Below, in pieces: positions 25,944 to 34,737 of a DNA stretch of 64,000 nt. This DNA comes from Sorangium cellulosum (GTDB lineage Bacteria; Myxococcota_A; Polyangia; Polyangiales; Polyangiaceae), in the NCBI RefSeq assembly GCF_002950945.1, contig NZ_CP012673.1, positions 1,426,001 through 1,490,000 of the forward strand, in the 5' to 3' direction. Position numbers and translations under genes: made by a program. The notes under the pieces were generated by a model, which saw only the letters and a list, made by a program, of their open reading frames with translations, was not told where the DNA came from and did not search any database. The first letter of the stretch is position 1, and each line of letters begins with the position of its first letter.

Positions 25944-26846
25944 CTAGGCTGCGCCGTCGCTCCCTACGCCCGGCAGGGTCGTGCTCAGTGACAAGCGCTC
26001 GACGTCCTCCCAGTCGGGCCCACGCACGGCGGTGGACCGGCCGTCGCCTTGCTGCAGCGGGAAGCTCGTCAGCGAGGCGGCGCGGCACGCGAGCTCAGCC
26101 CCCGCGGCGGCGCGAACAGGGGCCGGCGACCGCAGCCGCGGTTCTGGAGGCGGCGGGAGCCTGGCCCGCGGGCTCTTGGCGGCGACCTCCAGCGACGGCA
26201 CCACGGGCGAAGGCACATCGAGCGCGCGAGGTGGTATCGCGGGCGAACTCGGCGGCACCGAGATCAGCGCTGGCGAGGCCGCCGGACGCGCCGCGCTCTC
26301 GGGCCTGATGATCGCCGCGTTGCGCTTGATCACTTCGGTTTCCTCCACATCCGTCCGGTAGTCATCGTGCATCCGCCACAGGCGCTCCCAGTACCGGGCA
26401 GGCGTGCCCGTGAAGGTCTCGAGCTGCCGCGCAAGGCCGGGCGTCATCGGGAGGTCGCTGTTCAGCAGCCGATCCACGTCTCGCGGTTCTAGACCGGTGT
26501 TCTCGGCCAGCTTTCGCTGCCACCCAGGCCTCGTCGCGCAGAACGCTTCGAGGACCCTGCCCGGCCAGGGGACGGGGCGCGCTCGGACGTCCGTCGCCGC
26601 TGCGATCAGCGCATCGATGTGGCAGTCCAGGAGGCGCTGATGTCGCCCAAGCTCCCGCTCTGCCGTTGTCTTCGCGGCGATGAGGGCCGCTTCGTCTTCC
26701 CCATGCTTCTGCTCGGCTGCCTCGCGCAGACCGCGTTCGCGACCCAGCGCTTCACGCGCCGTGACCGCGAAGCCGATCGCGACACAGGCCATCATCGCGA
26801 GCCCGAGCGGCGAGACGAGCCACATCGCACCCAGCATCTCCTCCAT
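25944..26846 (-). CDS. Membrane-anchored HigA-like HTH protein
   Basis: A 300-residue protein. Residues about 6-27 form a transmembrane helix (WLVSPLGLAMMACVAIGFAV), then comes a charged coiled coil (REAAEQKHGEDEAALIAAKT). A HigA/XRE-type helix-turn-helix follows near 95-160 (WQRKLAENTGLEPRDVDRLL, PMTPGLARQLETFTGTPARY, WERL). The remainder is a Pro/Ala-rich unstructured tail. HigA-type HTHs normally sit in small soluble antitoxins, so a membrane tether and a long tail are unusual and suggest a membrane-located sensor or regulator. AAGGAGG lies close before ATG 26846. Confidence 0.65.
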   Translation of the reverse strand: MEEMLGAMWLVSPLGLAMMACVAIGFAVTAREALGRERGLREAAEQKHGEDEAALIAAKTTAERELGRHQRLLDCHIDALIAAATDVRARPVPWPGRVLEAFCATRPGWQRKLAENTGLEPRDVDRLLNSDLPMTPGLARQLETFTGTPARYWERLWRMHDDYRTDVEETEVIKRNAAIIRPESAARPAASPALISVPPSSPAIPPRALDVPSPVVPSLEVAAKSPRARLPPPPEPRLRSPAPVRAAAGAELACRAASLTSFPLQQGDGRSTAVRGPDWEDVERLSLSTTLPGVGSDGAA

Positions 26847-26967
26847 CGTGTTTCGCCTCCTTGACGGGTTCGTTCTTGTCTGAACGCACGGCAGATCTCG
26901 GCCTTGTGCTGTCTGTGCACAGCACCGGCGTCGTCGACGACGAGCGGGGTCTACCGGCCGCAGTAGC

Positions 26968-28068
26968 TCAGCGAATCTGCCTGAGCAGCGCGTCACGCTC
27001 CGCGGCAAGCTGCCCTTGCGGGAACTCCTGCGCGTGGGCCTCGAGCAGTTGGCGCGCCTCAACATCGGCGAAGGCGGTGTGCGCCTCGACGGCCCTCCGG
27101 GCCTGGTCGACCAGGCTCCGCTCGCGTTCGCTGACGGCTGATTGGTCAGCGCGCCCGGGCGACGCGGCCCGAGGAGCCCTGGTCACCGAGGGCGCGGGAG
27201 TGCGGCTCACCACCGCGTCGGCTCGCGCGCTACCTTGTGGGGTCAGCGGCGGGACCGGGGGAGCGGTCGAGGCGGCAGCCGATGCGGCGCTGTGCGTACC
27301 GTGCTGAGGGGCGGCTACCGTGACGTCCTGCGCTGTCGACGCGGTCGCAGGCGCGCGGGCCGTCGCCGGCTGCATCCACGAGCCCAGGTTGGGCGGCGGC
27401 GGCATCGCAGAGACCAGTGCGCCGGTCAGCATGACGAGCGCCCCCTGCACGAGGACCTTCACGCCCAGACGGCGCAGCGAAGCCGTCCAGGAGCGGCGAC
27501 GCGGGAGCCCGAAGGCGAGCGGGACACAGGCGTCCTCTTCCAACCCGCGAGAACGCTGCTGAGCCTGCCACCGTCGCCCCTGCGCCTCGAACTCCTCGAG
27601 CGCCCGCCGGTGTTGGGTCTTCACCGTATGTACGCTGAGCCCGAGCTCGGCGGCGATCTCGGCAAGCGGCGTCTCCTCGAGCTCGTGCCTGATCAGGACG
27701 GCCTGGTACTTGGGGTCAAGCTGGGCGATCAGGCGCCGCGTGAGCGCTGCCCGCTCGCGCAGGCGGAGCAGTTCTTCCGGCGTGGCGCACTCTCCTCGGG
27801 CCTCGCGCTCGTCGGACCACGTCAGGACCTCTCTCTGACGCCGCACATCTCGGACATGGTTTCGCGCCTGGTTCAGGGCGATCGTGACGCGGTACGGCGC
27901 CGGGTCCTGAGCCACCCCGAGCCGCTGGTCCGCTTCCAGCGCCCGTAGCAGCGCCTCCTGCGCAACGTCCTCCGCATCTTGCGTCGGAACGCCCTGACGC
28001 TTGGCGAGGCTCCGGAACAGTGAGAACCCCGTGGAGGCGACCGCTGGCTTGCCCACGGGAGGTAGCAC
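26968..28068 (-). CDS. ECF-type sigma factor with transmembrane helix and exported C-terminus
   Basis: A 366-residue protein. Residues 15-170 are a sigma-70 family factor: region 2 (DAEDVAQEALLRALEADQR, DPAPYRVTIALNQARNHVRD) and region 4 (LIAQLDPKYQAVLIRHELEE, PLAEIAAELGLSVHTVKTQH). A transmembrane segment (VKVLVQGALVMLTGALVSA, about 212-230) and a Pro/Ala-rich plus helical C-terminus (RRAVEAHTAFADVEARQLLE) follow. The fusion places the factor at the membrane with an outer sensor, so an anti-sigma-like control may be built in; proteolysis would be needed for release. It starts at GTG 28068, divergent from the PEGA gene. Confidence 0.78.
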   Translation of the reverse strand: MLPPVGKPAVASTGFSLFRSLAKRQGVPTQDAEDVAQEALLRALEADQRLGVAQDPAPYRVTIALNQARNHVRDVRRQREVLTWSDEREARGECATPEELLRLRERAALTRRLIAQLDPKYQAVLIRHELEETPLAEIAAELGLSVHTVKTQHRRALEEFEAQGRRWQAQQRSRGLEEDACVPLAFGLPRRRSWTASLRRLGVKVLVQGALVMLTGALVSAMPPPPNLGSWMQPATARAPATASTAQDVTVAAPQHGTHSAASAAASTAPPVPPLTPQGSARADAVVSRTPAPSVTRAPRAASPGRADQSAVSERERSLVDQARRAVEAHTAFADVEARQLLEAHAQEFPQGQLAAERDALLRQIR

Positions 28069-28273
28069 ACCTGAGCCGCCCGCCAGGATTCAGGAAAGTG
28101 CACGGCACGCCAACTTTTGTAAGACAATGTGGGACAAGGCCGCGCCTCCGGGCGTTCTGCATGGACGGACGATCGCCTTGCGGCCTCCGGCTGTTCTTTG
28201 TCATTGCAAAGGTCCAACAACGGCCATTTCTGAAGGATTGACGCCGTGCGGCGGGTGTAAGTACGGTCCATGC

Positions 28274-29371
28274 ATGCGTTACGTTGCGCATGCGTTCTCG
28301 ATTCTCCTTGCGCTTGGGGCCGTCACCTTCACGAGCTCGGCCAGCGCTGAGGACATCTACGCCAAGCTAGGACCGAACGACGGTTTAACGGTGCAGGACC
28401 ACGTTCGTCGTGCCCGGAAGGCACGCGATGCAGGACGGTGGACCGAGGCACACGCAGCCTTCAAGGCGGCGTTCGAGGCGACAGAAAGGGCGTCCGTCGG
28501 GGAGCGAGAGCGGGCAGAGATCGCCGGGGAGCTCGGGCTTTGTGAGCTCGCGCTGCGCCAATACCGGGATGCGGCCGAACACCTGGCCTGGAGTCTCGAC
28601 CAGCGCGAGGCGCTTCCTCCGGCGCAGCAAAAAAGATTTGGAGAAGGGCTCCGCACAGCGGCGACGTACGTCGCGACACTCGTGCTCGCAGTGGATCCGC
28701 CGGATGCCGATATCCTTATCGACGGCAGGAGCATCGGCCGGACGGCGCGGACCCACAGGCTGTTCTTCGAACCTGGCCGACACATGGTGCGGGCCCGCGC
28801 GCCAGGCCGAGAGGAGACGATCCATCAACTGCGCGCCGTGGCGGGCGCGGAGCACGAGATCTCGATACAGCTGCCGCGCACGACGCCGGGCAGCTCCAAG
28901 GAATCCGCACGGCCGACGCCGACGAGCGCAGGCACGTCCTCCACTGCGCGTGCGCCGGCTCCGGGGCCGTGGGCTTCGTGGCCTGGAACGCTTCGCATCA
29001 CCGGCATTGGCCTGACCACGGCGACAGCTTCGTTCGGCGCCCTGTTCATGGTTCACGCGAGCGCAGCCGACGGCGATCTCGAGGAGCATAACCGCAAGCT
29101 CGACAAGCTCGGGTTCACGTCGTGGGCTTGCCGGGAACCATCGCCACCTGCAACGTGCTCCGAGCTGGCGCGCCTCCGACGGCAGCGAGATCAGTTCGCC
29201 GCGCTCGGCACGGCGATGATGGTTGCAAGCGGGGTCATTGGGACTGCAACCGTCGCTTCGTTCTTCACGGATATCGCTTTCACCCGGTCTGAGCCCGCGA
29301 GAGACCGCCTCGCGTTCTCACCGGTTGCAACGCCACAACAGGTCGGCCTCGTGGCGTACGGCGCGTGGTGA
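28274..29371 (+). CDS. Exported PEGA-domain protein
   Basis: A 365-residue protein with a signal peptide cleaved near ASA-E (about 26). A TPR-like helical segment follows (RKARDAGRWTEAHAAFKAAF, CELALRQYRDAAEHLAWSLD), then a PEGA domain (LAVDPPDADILIDGRSIGRT, FFEPGRHMVRARAPGREE) at about 140-190. Near the C-terminus are two hydrophobic helices (ITGIGLTTATASFGALFMVH, GTAMMVASGVIGTATVASFF). This TPR-PEGA-two-helix build is common in myxobacteria, often beside kinases or sigma factors; it probably sits in the envelope. The neighbour at 26968 is a divergent sigma factor that might control it. Confidence 0.8.
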   Translation: MRYVAHAFSILLALGAVTFTSSASAEDIYAKLGPNDGLTVQDHVRRARKARDAGRWTEAHAAFKAAFEATERASVGERERAEIAGELGLCELALRQYRDAAEHLAWSLDQREALPPAQQKRFGEGLRTAATYVATLVLAVDPPDADILIDGRSIGRTARTHRLFFEPGRHMVRARAPGREETIHQLRAVAGAEHEISIQLPRTTPGSSKESARPTPTSAGTSSTARAPAPGPWASWPGTLRITGIGLTTATASFGALFMVHASAADGDLEEHNRKLDKLGFTSWACREPSPPATCSELARLRRQRDQFAALGTAMMVASGVIGTATVASFFTDIAFTRSEPARDRLAFSPVATPQQVGLVAYGAW

Positions 29372-29386
29372 TAAGGAGCCAAAGAG

Positions 29387-30991
29387 ATGCGTTCTCTCCG
29401 ATGGCGACATGTGCGGCGGCTGTTTGCCTTCGTTGCCTGCTCGACCAGCGGCGCGGGAGGGCTCTCCGGCTGCATGTACGCGGAGGACTGCAACGACGAT
29501 CGGATGTGCCTCGCACCCCCGAAGTCGCCCTGTGAGGTGCTTGAGCCCAGCGTGGGGCCCGTGATGGACGAATGCGGCGTGTTCGTCAGCGCTAGCGCTG
29601 GGGCGGACGGCCCGCGCGCCGGCACGAGGCTCGAGCCGTTTACCTCGCTGCAACAGGAAATCGTGGAGGCGCAGGCGCGAGGCCTGCATCACGTCTACGC
29701 CTGCGGCGAGACGTTCGAGGAAGAGGTGACCCTGATCTCAGGCGTCCACCTCTGGGGCGGTCGTCGCTGCGACGACGGTGGCTGGTCGTACGGGTGGCCG
29801 TTCGATGGGCCCGGCCACCCGACCACCATCGCTCCGCCGGCGGGAATCCCGCTCAGGGTCGTCGGCAATGAGGGCGCGGCGTCGACGATCTTCGGCGTGC
29901 GCGTCGTGGCGGCGGATGCGTCCGCGAGCGATCACAAGTCGTCGATCGCGGTGATCTTGAGCGCCGGCGCCAAGGTGAAGGTGGTGTCGAGCGAGGTCCA
30001 GGCGGGCGACGCCAAGGATGGCGAGGCCGGTGAGGACGCGCTTATCGAACGGGCCAAAGATGGCGTGCTGGGGAACGTCGGTGCGGACGCTTGCACGGCG
30101 AACTCCGCAACGGGTGCCCTGCCGGCCGTGACCGTATGCGATGATGGTATCGAGTCCATCGGCGGATATGGAGGCGACGGCGGGATCGACGTGGGTGGCG
30201 ATGGCGCCCCGGGACAGCCGGAGCCGGCAGCCAATCTGGAAGACAACGGGTTTGGAGGGACCGGAGCAGACGTCGCGAGATGCGGCGAAGGCAGCGACGG
30301 GGCCCATGGCGCTGACGCCGGTCGCGCTGCCGGCGCGGTGGGCGCAGGCCAGCTCAGCATCCATGGCTGGGTCGGCGTTCGTGGTGAGGACGGGAAAAAG
30401 GGTGGCGTCGGCCAAGGCGGCGGCGGCGGAGGCGGCAGCAAAGGGCGAGGCGACATGGTCGCGTGTCGAGCGGGTCGCCCTCAGGGCGGTGCGGCCGGCG
30501 GCTCCGGCGGGAGTGGCGGCTGCGGTGGCCGGGGCGGCAAGGGCGGCGGCTACGGCGGGGCGAGCATCGGCATCGTTGCGTTGCAGGGGAGCGCGCTGAC
30601 GCTCGAGACGACGCAGGTAGCCGCGGGCAACGGCGGTCGCGGTGGGGTTGGCGGCACGGGCCAACCGGGCGGCGGCGGTTCATACGGCGGCTATGGAGGA
30701 AGGCCTCCTCCCGGTGTGGGTGACCTGTGGCCCGCGTGTCGCGGGGGTAAGGGAGGCATCGGCGGCCGCGGGGGCGATGCCGGCGGCGGGCTCGGGGGCC
30801 CCTCGTACGGCGTCGCATCGGTCGCCGCCTACGTGAGCTTCGGTCCGGACGCCCCCCTCCGTCCTGGAAACGCTGGTGATGGCGGTCCTGCGGGCAACGC
30901 GTCTCCCGATGACCCCGTGGGCAGCGGAGCCCCTGGCCTGTCCCTGCCCTACGTTCAGTTCGATGCACCCGATCCTGAGCCGCCCCGTTGA
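29387..30991 (+). CDS. Glycine-rich repeat lipoprotein (paralogue 1)
   Basis: A 534-residue protein with a signal peptide and lipobox (GGLSGC near residue 29). Its N-terminal third resembles parallel beta-helix cell-surface proteins of the DUF1565 kind (AGTRLEPFTSLQQEIVEAQA, HHVYACGETFEEEVTLISGV, LWGG). From about residue 200 it turns into long stretches of GG(x) repeats (GGAAGGSGGSGGCGGRGGKG), broken by a short strand (SIGIVALQGSALTLETTQV). Such collagen-like or PGRS-like tracts suggest an extended surface fibre. AAGGAG lies nine bases upstream. It follows the PEGA gene by 15 bases and is paralogous to the next gene. Confidence 0.82.
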   Translation: MRSLRWRHVRRLFAFVACSTSGAGGLSGCMYAEDCNDDRMCLAPPKSPCEVLEPSVGPVMDECGVFVSASAGADGPRAGTRLEPFTSLQQEIVEAQARGLHHVYACGETFEEEVTLISGVHLWGGRRCDDGGWSYGWPFDGPGHPTTIAPPAGIPLRVVGNEGAASTIFGVRVVAADASASDHKSSIAVILSAGAKVKVVSSEVQAGDAKDGEAGEDALIERAKDGVLGNVGADACTANSATGALPAVTVCDDGIESIGGYGGDGGIDVGGDGAPGQPEPAANLEDNGFGGTGADVARCGEGSDGAHGADAGRAAGAVGAGQLSIHGWVGVRGEDGKKGGVGQGGGGGGGSKGRGDMVACRAGRPQGGAAGGSGGSGGCGGRGGKGGGYGGASIGIVALQGSALTLETTQVAAGNGGRGGVGGTGQPGGGGSYGGYGGRPPPGVGDLWPACRGGKGGIGGRGGDAGGGLGGPSYGVASVAAYVSFGPDAPLRPGNAGDGGPAGNASPDDPVGSGAPGLSLPYVQFDAPDPEPPR

Positions 30992-31028
30992 AGAGCCCGA
31001 GCCACGCCGCGTCACATCGAGGAGAACC

Positions 31029-32567
31029 ATGCGAATCACAAGAGCGATCTACCCGTTCCCTGCGCTGCTCCTCGTCGCGGGCGGCTGCGGTACCGCACCG
31101 GGCCCGAACGACGCAGGCGGAACGGCGTGCGACGGCACGTCGTCGTGCCAAGGCGAGCCGCCGCCGGAGTCGGTCTGTCTCGAGCGTCTCGCCGACCATG
31201 TGCTGGAGGATGGCTGCGGGGTGTTCGTCGCTGGCTCTTTCGGCAGCGGGGACGACGCAAACCCGGGCACGAGGGACAAGCCGGTGCGCACGCTCCAGCG
31301 CGGTGTCGAGCTCGCGCGTACCGGACGAGGACGCGTCTTCGCGTGCGACGACGGGTTCTTCGATCCCCTCACGCTGCCATCGGGCGTGGATCTGATCGGT
31401 GGATACAACTGCTTGTACTGGAAGCACGAGCCCGGCGTGCGCCCGACGCTTCAGATGGCAAAAGGCTTTGACATCCTCATGACCGTCGTGCCGGCGACCG
31501 ACAGCGATACGGGAGCCGCGGACGGCGTATCGACGATCGTCGACATGCGGTTCAATTCGAACGGCCCGATTGCGATACTGGTTCGCTCGAACACGGCAGT
31601 GGAGTTCCTTCGGAGCGATATCAAGTCCGACTACGGATGGGCGGGCCGCGATGGCGAGGAATGGCCCTGGCCGAACCGGGCGGCGGCGGGCCCCGATGGA
31701 CAGTATGGGGGCGCGGCGTGCTCGGCCGCTGTCGTTCCGGGCGGGCCTGCGGCGGTGAACCCGTGCGAAGGAGGAATCCCGAGCGTCGGTGGGAAGGGAG
31801 GGGACGGGCTTCCCGACGGCGCTGGCGACGGCGAGGACGGGCAGCCGTTCGTGGCGTCGAACCCGATGTACGGGCGGGGGGGAGACGGGGACGTGGCAGG
31901 CACCTATTGCCAACGAGGTCAGGTTGCGCTTCACGGCGAGCCCGGTGTGATCGGCGCCGCCGGCGAGGGCATCGGGCGCATCACCGAGACGGGGTGGGAA
32001 GGAGACAAGGCCGGCGATGGAAGCAGGGGCATGCCAGGCCAAGGCGGCGGCGGGGGGGGCGGCCGGCGGGGCGGGCTCTCCGTGTGCGGTGCGGCGTCCA
32101 AGGGAGGCGCCGGCGGCGGCTCCGGCGGCGCGGGCGGCTGCGGTGGTCGAGGCGGTCGAGCGGGTGAGAACGCACATCCGACGATCGGGATCGTCGTGCT
32201 TCACGCGAAGCTGACCGTGCGCGATAGCGCGATCAGGACAAACGAGGCCGGACCGGGCGGCGACGGCGGCCCCCCCGAGGACGGCGGCCGAGGCGGCCGA
32301 GGCGCTCCAGGGGGCGCCCTGGGCGACGGCACGTGGTCCTGTGACGGCGGCAGCGGGGGCGAGGGGGGCCCCGGCGGCTACGGCGGCCCCGGGCGTGGCG
32401 GTGACTCGATCGGCATCGCCTACCGCGACGAGGATCAGCTCACGCTCGAGGGGGTCACGTACGAGCTGGGCCCGCCGGGTACGGGCGGCACGAGCTGGGA
32501 CTGGGCCGGCGAGACGGTGACGGGGCAGGACGGCAGCAAGTTCGAGACGCTCCGTTTCCCTGAGTGA
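31029..32567 (+). CDS. Glycine-rich repeat lipoprotein (paralogue 2)
   Basis: A 512-residue protein with lipobox VAGGC near residue 20. It has the same plan as its upstream neighbour: DECGVFV/EDGCGVFV cysteine segment, the NPGTRDKPVRTLQRGVELA beta-helix entry, FACDDGFFDPLTLPSGVDLI, then Gly-rich repeats (GGGSGGAGGCGGRGGRA) interrupted by TIGIVVLHAKLTVRDSAIRT. The pair clearly arose by duplication. ATG 31029 has GAGGAG just upstream, 37 bases after the previous stop, so PEGA protein and both lipoproteins likely form one operon. Confidence 0.82.
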   Translation: MRITRAIYPFPALLLVAGGCGTAPGPNDAGGTACDGTSSCQGEPPPESVCLERLADHVLEDGCGVFVAGSFGSGDDANPGTRDKPVRTLQRGVELARTGRGRVFACDDGFFDPLTLPSGVDLIGGYNCLYWKHEPGVRPTLQMAKGFDILMTVVPATDSDTGAADGVSTIVDMRFNSNGPIAILVRSNTAVEFLRSDIKSDYGWAGRDGEEWPWPNRAAAGPDGQYGGAACSAAVVPGGPAAVNPCEGGIPSVGGKGGDGLPDGAGDGEDGQPFVASNPMYGRGGDGDVAGTYCQRGQVALHGEPGVIGAAGEGIGRITETGWEGDKAGDGSRGMPGQGGGGGGGRRGGLSVCGAASKGGAGGGSGGAGGCGGRGGRAGENAHPTIGIVVLHAKLTVRDSAIRTNEAGPGGDGGPPEDGGRGGRGAPGGALGDGTWSCDGGSGGEGGPGGYGGPGRGGDSIGIAYRDEDQLTLEGVTYELGPPGTGGTSWDWAGETVTGQDGSKFETLRFPE

Positions 32568-32767
32568 AATCGGCGAGCGAGGCGCAACGCGCCAGCACGG
32601 GCAGCGTCCGCCCTCGGTGCCCCTCTCGGGAGCACGGGGCCGAGCGGAGCGGCGGGCAGTCCTGGAGCGCGAGGCGAGCGGGGTGTACGGACCGGGCGAT
32701 GACTCGTCGAGCGCGCTGACGTCGAGCTCGTGCTCATCGAGCTCCCGGAGCGCGACCGCTGTGCGCG

Positions 32768-33739
32768 CTAGAGCGGCGCCTCCTCGTCGAGGTCGTCGTC
32801 GCCTTCGTTGTCGGGTTCGCTGCTGCCTTCGAGCTTGCTGGCGAAGTGAAGGGTCAACAAGGACATGAGCTCGCGGAGCTGGGTGCCCTGCTGCTCGGCG
32901 TCCTCGTCTCCGTGGGGCTGCGCGGTGGGGCTGCTCTGCTCATCGGCTCGGGGCTTGTTCTTGTCGCGGGGTTGTGCGCGGGGGTAGGCGGGGCGTCCCC
33001 TCGGGCGCTTGGTCGCCTTGGAGGGCTTCGGCTCTTCCGGCGGTTGCGGCATCCGGCGCGGCGGACGCTCGCCCGCGAGGACCTTGCGGGCCCTCTCCTC
33101 CTGCTCCACGAACGTCTCAGCGTACGCGACGAAGCGCAGCGCGTAGAACGGGACGCCGGCCTTATCGAGCTTTTCACCTAGAAGGGGCGGCAGCCGCGCG
33201 ATCCGTGCGTACTGGCTTCGGCGTGCCTTCGACACCTGCGCGCGCGCGGTGCGCGGCGTCTGGTACAAGAAGGCGGCGCACCAGGCATAGGTGATGAACT
33301 CCGGTACCAGAAGCCGCTCTTGGTGACGTTCGTCGAAGCCGTAGGTCGTCACGATGCGGGGCGGCGGCGGTCTCCTGCGGCGCTGGAAGAGCCCTCCCTT
33401 GCCGTCTGGCGTGGGCGCCAGGCGCGCGGCTTCTTCCTGCAGACGCTTGTGCTCCCGCTCCAGCTCCGCCGCCCTGCGCTCGAGCGCCCGCTCCCTTAGC
33501 GCGAGCTCCAACCGGCCCTGCTCGAGCTGATGGCGCTCGAGGGCGACCTGCATCTCCTGATCGTCGTGATCGGTGCGGTCCTGCGTGAGCAGCTTAACGA
33601 TCAACGGCAAGCCCACGGCGAGGGCGGGCGCGGCAGCGGTGAGGGCCTCGACCAGCGGTGAGGGCTGCGGCGACTGGGCGGCCTGCGGCGGCTGCGGCGG
33701 CTGCGTGGCCGGAGGGGGCTGCCGGTCAGGGGAGTCCAT
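32768..33739 (-). CDS. Hypothetical coiled-coil protein
   Basis: A 323-residue protein: a Pro/Gln-rich start (residues 1-28), a hydrophobic stretch (ALTAAAPALAVGLPLIVKLL, 33-52) that may be a membrane helix, and a long charged coiled coil (about 65-110, ELALRERALERRAAELERE). A globular centre follows (VTTYGFDERHQERLLVPEFI, YAWCAAFLYQTPRTARAQVS), then a basic, Pro-rich linker and an acidic tail. I do not recognise the family. The start codon lies inside an inverted repeat (33734-33761). Confidence 0.65.
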   Translation of the reverse strand: MDSPDRQPPPATQPPQPPQAAQSPQPSPLVEALTAAAPALAVGLPLIVKLLTQDRTDHDDQEMQVALERHQLEQGRLELALRERALERRAAELEREHKRLQEEAARLAPTPDGKGGLFQRRRRPPPPRIVTTYGFDERHQERLLVPEFITYAWCAAFLYQTPRTARAQVSKARRSQYARIARLPPLLGEKLDKAGVPFYALRFVAYAETFVEQEERARKVLAGERPPRRMPQPPEEPKPSKATKRPRGRPAYPRAQPRDKNKPRADEQSSPTAQPHGDEDAEQQGTQLRELMSLLTLHFASKLEGSSEPDNEGDDDLDEEAPL

Positions 33740-33805
33740 CCGTCCCAGCGTACGGATGGACGCGGCCGGGTCGAATCCATGACCGGTTTACGACGGCGTA
33801 AACCG
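33734..33805. promoter_or_regulatory. Two perfect inverted repeats at and before the coiled-coil gene's start
   Basis: GTCCATCCGT (33734-33743) pairs with ACGGATGGAC (33752-33761), perfect 10-bp arms; the ATG of the minus-strand gene lies in the left arm. A second palindrome CGGTTTACG (33784-33792) / CGTAAACCG (33797-33805) sits about 45 bases further upstream. The first could hide the start codon in the mRNA or bind a repressor; the second looks like an operator. Confidence 0.5.
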
Positions 33806-34197
33806 ATCGCGTCATCAGCGCGATCGCTGCCGGATGGCCGACCCGTTTCGCAGGATCGGCCGTACAGTTTGAGGAGAGCGCAGGAGCGCAGCGCCGATCT
33901 CGCACCCCTGTGCCTCGCCGTCATCGATCCCGCGAAGCATCCGCGCTCCAAGCCGTGAATGTGTGGCGTTGTCCTACAGGTCGCGCGAGACAGCCCACGG
34001 CGGGCGGTCGGGGACGCGCAGCGGAGTCGAGCTGGATGTCGGTGAGAGCAGGGCCGTCGATGTCCGCCAGGTCGGGGGCATAGCGGGGCTCGTCGAGCCC
34101 CTCTACGCGGCAGCTCGCCGCGGCGGCGCTGCAAGCCGAGGCGTGCATCGGGCAGCTCGGGGCCGTTGCTGGCGTTGCGGCGGCCGCCAGGGAAGGG
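33806..34197. other. Gene-free segment
   Basis: About 390 bases between divergently organised units; the frames on both strands are short and unlike protein. No repeats or RNA genes seen. Confidence 0.4.
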
Positions 34198-34737
34198 CTA
34201 CACCGGACGTACCAATCTCCACGCGATCGAGAAGAGGCACATGTAAATCGTCGCCTTGCCCATCAACACTGCGTCCATCGCGATATCCGGCACCACCTCG
34301 TTCCCGAGCTCGGGGGGGACCGGCTGGTACCCGGGGTACGTGGCCTCGATCTCCCGAGCGATTTCGCGCGCGACCGGTTCCTCCTCGGGGATGCCGGGCA
34401 GGTGGATCCCGTAGTATGGCCCGAGCAGGGACACGTGGAAGCTGAGCGCCGTTTGGTCGACGACCCAGACGCGGGCCGAGTAGGCCGAGTCGACCCACCC
34501 CGACAACAGGTGGAGCGACTCGTTTTTGATGCCATATCGATCCCCCACTCGGCGAATCATCGCTTTCCACGTCGGGTACTCGGCACGCCCGCGGTTTGCG
34601 GCCTCTATCAGACGGCGGTGCTCCTCCGTGTCGTCGTAGACGGTCTCGTTGGGAGGCACGTGGACGCGCGCGATACAATGTACGCCCCGCGGGTAGAAGC
34701 GGTAGACGACGTCGAGCAGCTCGGAGCGAGTAATCAT
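34198..34737 (-). CDS. Hypothetical protein, third gene of an envelope operon
   Basis: A 179-residue soluble protein (MITRSELLDVVYRFYPRGVH, EEHRRLIEAANRGRAEYPTW, DRYGIKNESLHLLSGWVDSA, LSFHVSLLGPYYGIHLPGIP). No signal peptide or known domain. Its ATG overlaps the stop of the preceding lipoprotein gene by four bases, so it is translationally coupled. A cytosolic partner or immunity role within this operon is possible but not supported beyond position. Confidence 0.7.
   Translation of the reverse strand: MITRSELLDVVYRFYPRGVHCIARVHVPPNETVYDDTEEHRRLIEAANRGRAEYPTWKAMIRRVGDRYGIKNESLHLLSGWVDSAYSARVWVVDQTALSFHVSLLGPYYGIHLPGIPEEEPVAREIAREIEATYPGYQPVPPELGNEVVPDIAMDAVLMGKATIYMCLFSIAWRLVRPV

Noticed and set aside
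30463..30720. CRISPR-like short repeats in the glycine-rich genes
   Set aside because: They are coding GGC-rich repeats in frame, without spacers of constant size.
30354..32204. 616-residue minus-strand frame opposite the glycine-rich lipoproteins
   Set aside because: Arg/Pro-rich shadow of Gly codons (GGC/GCC).
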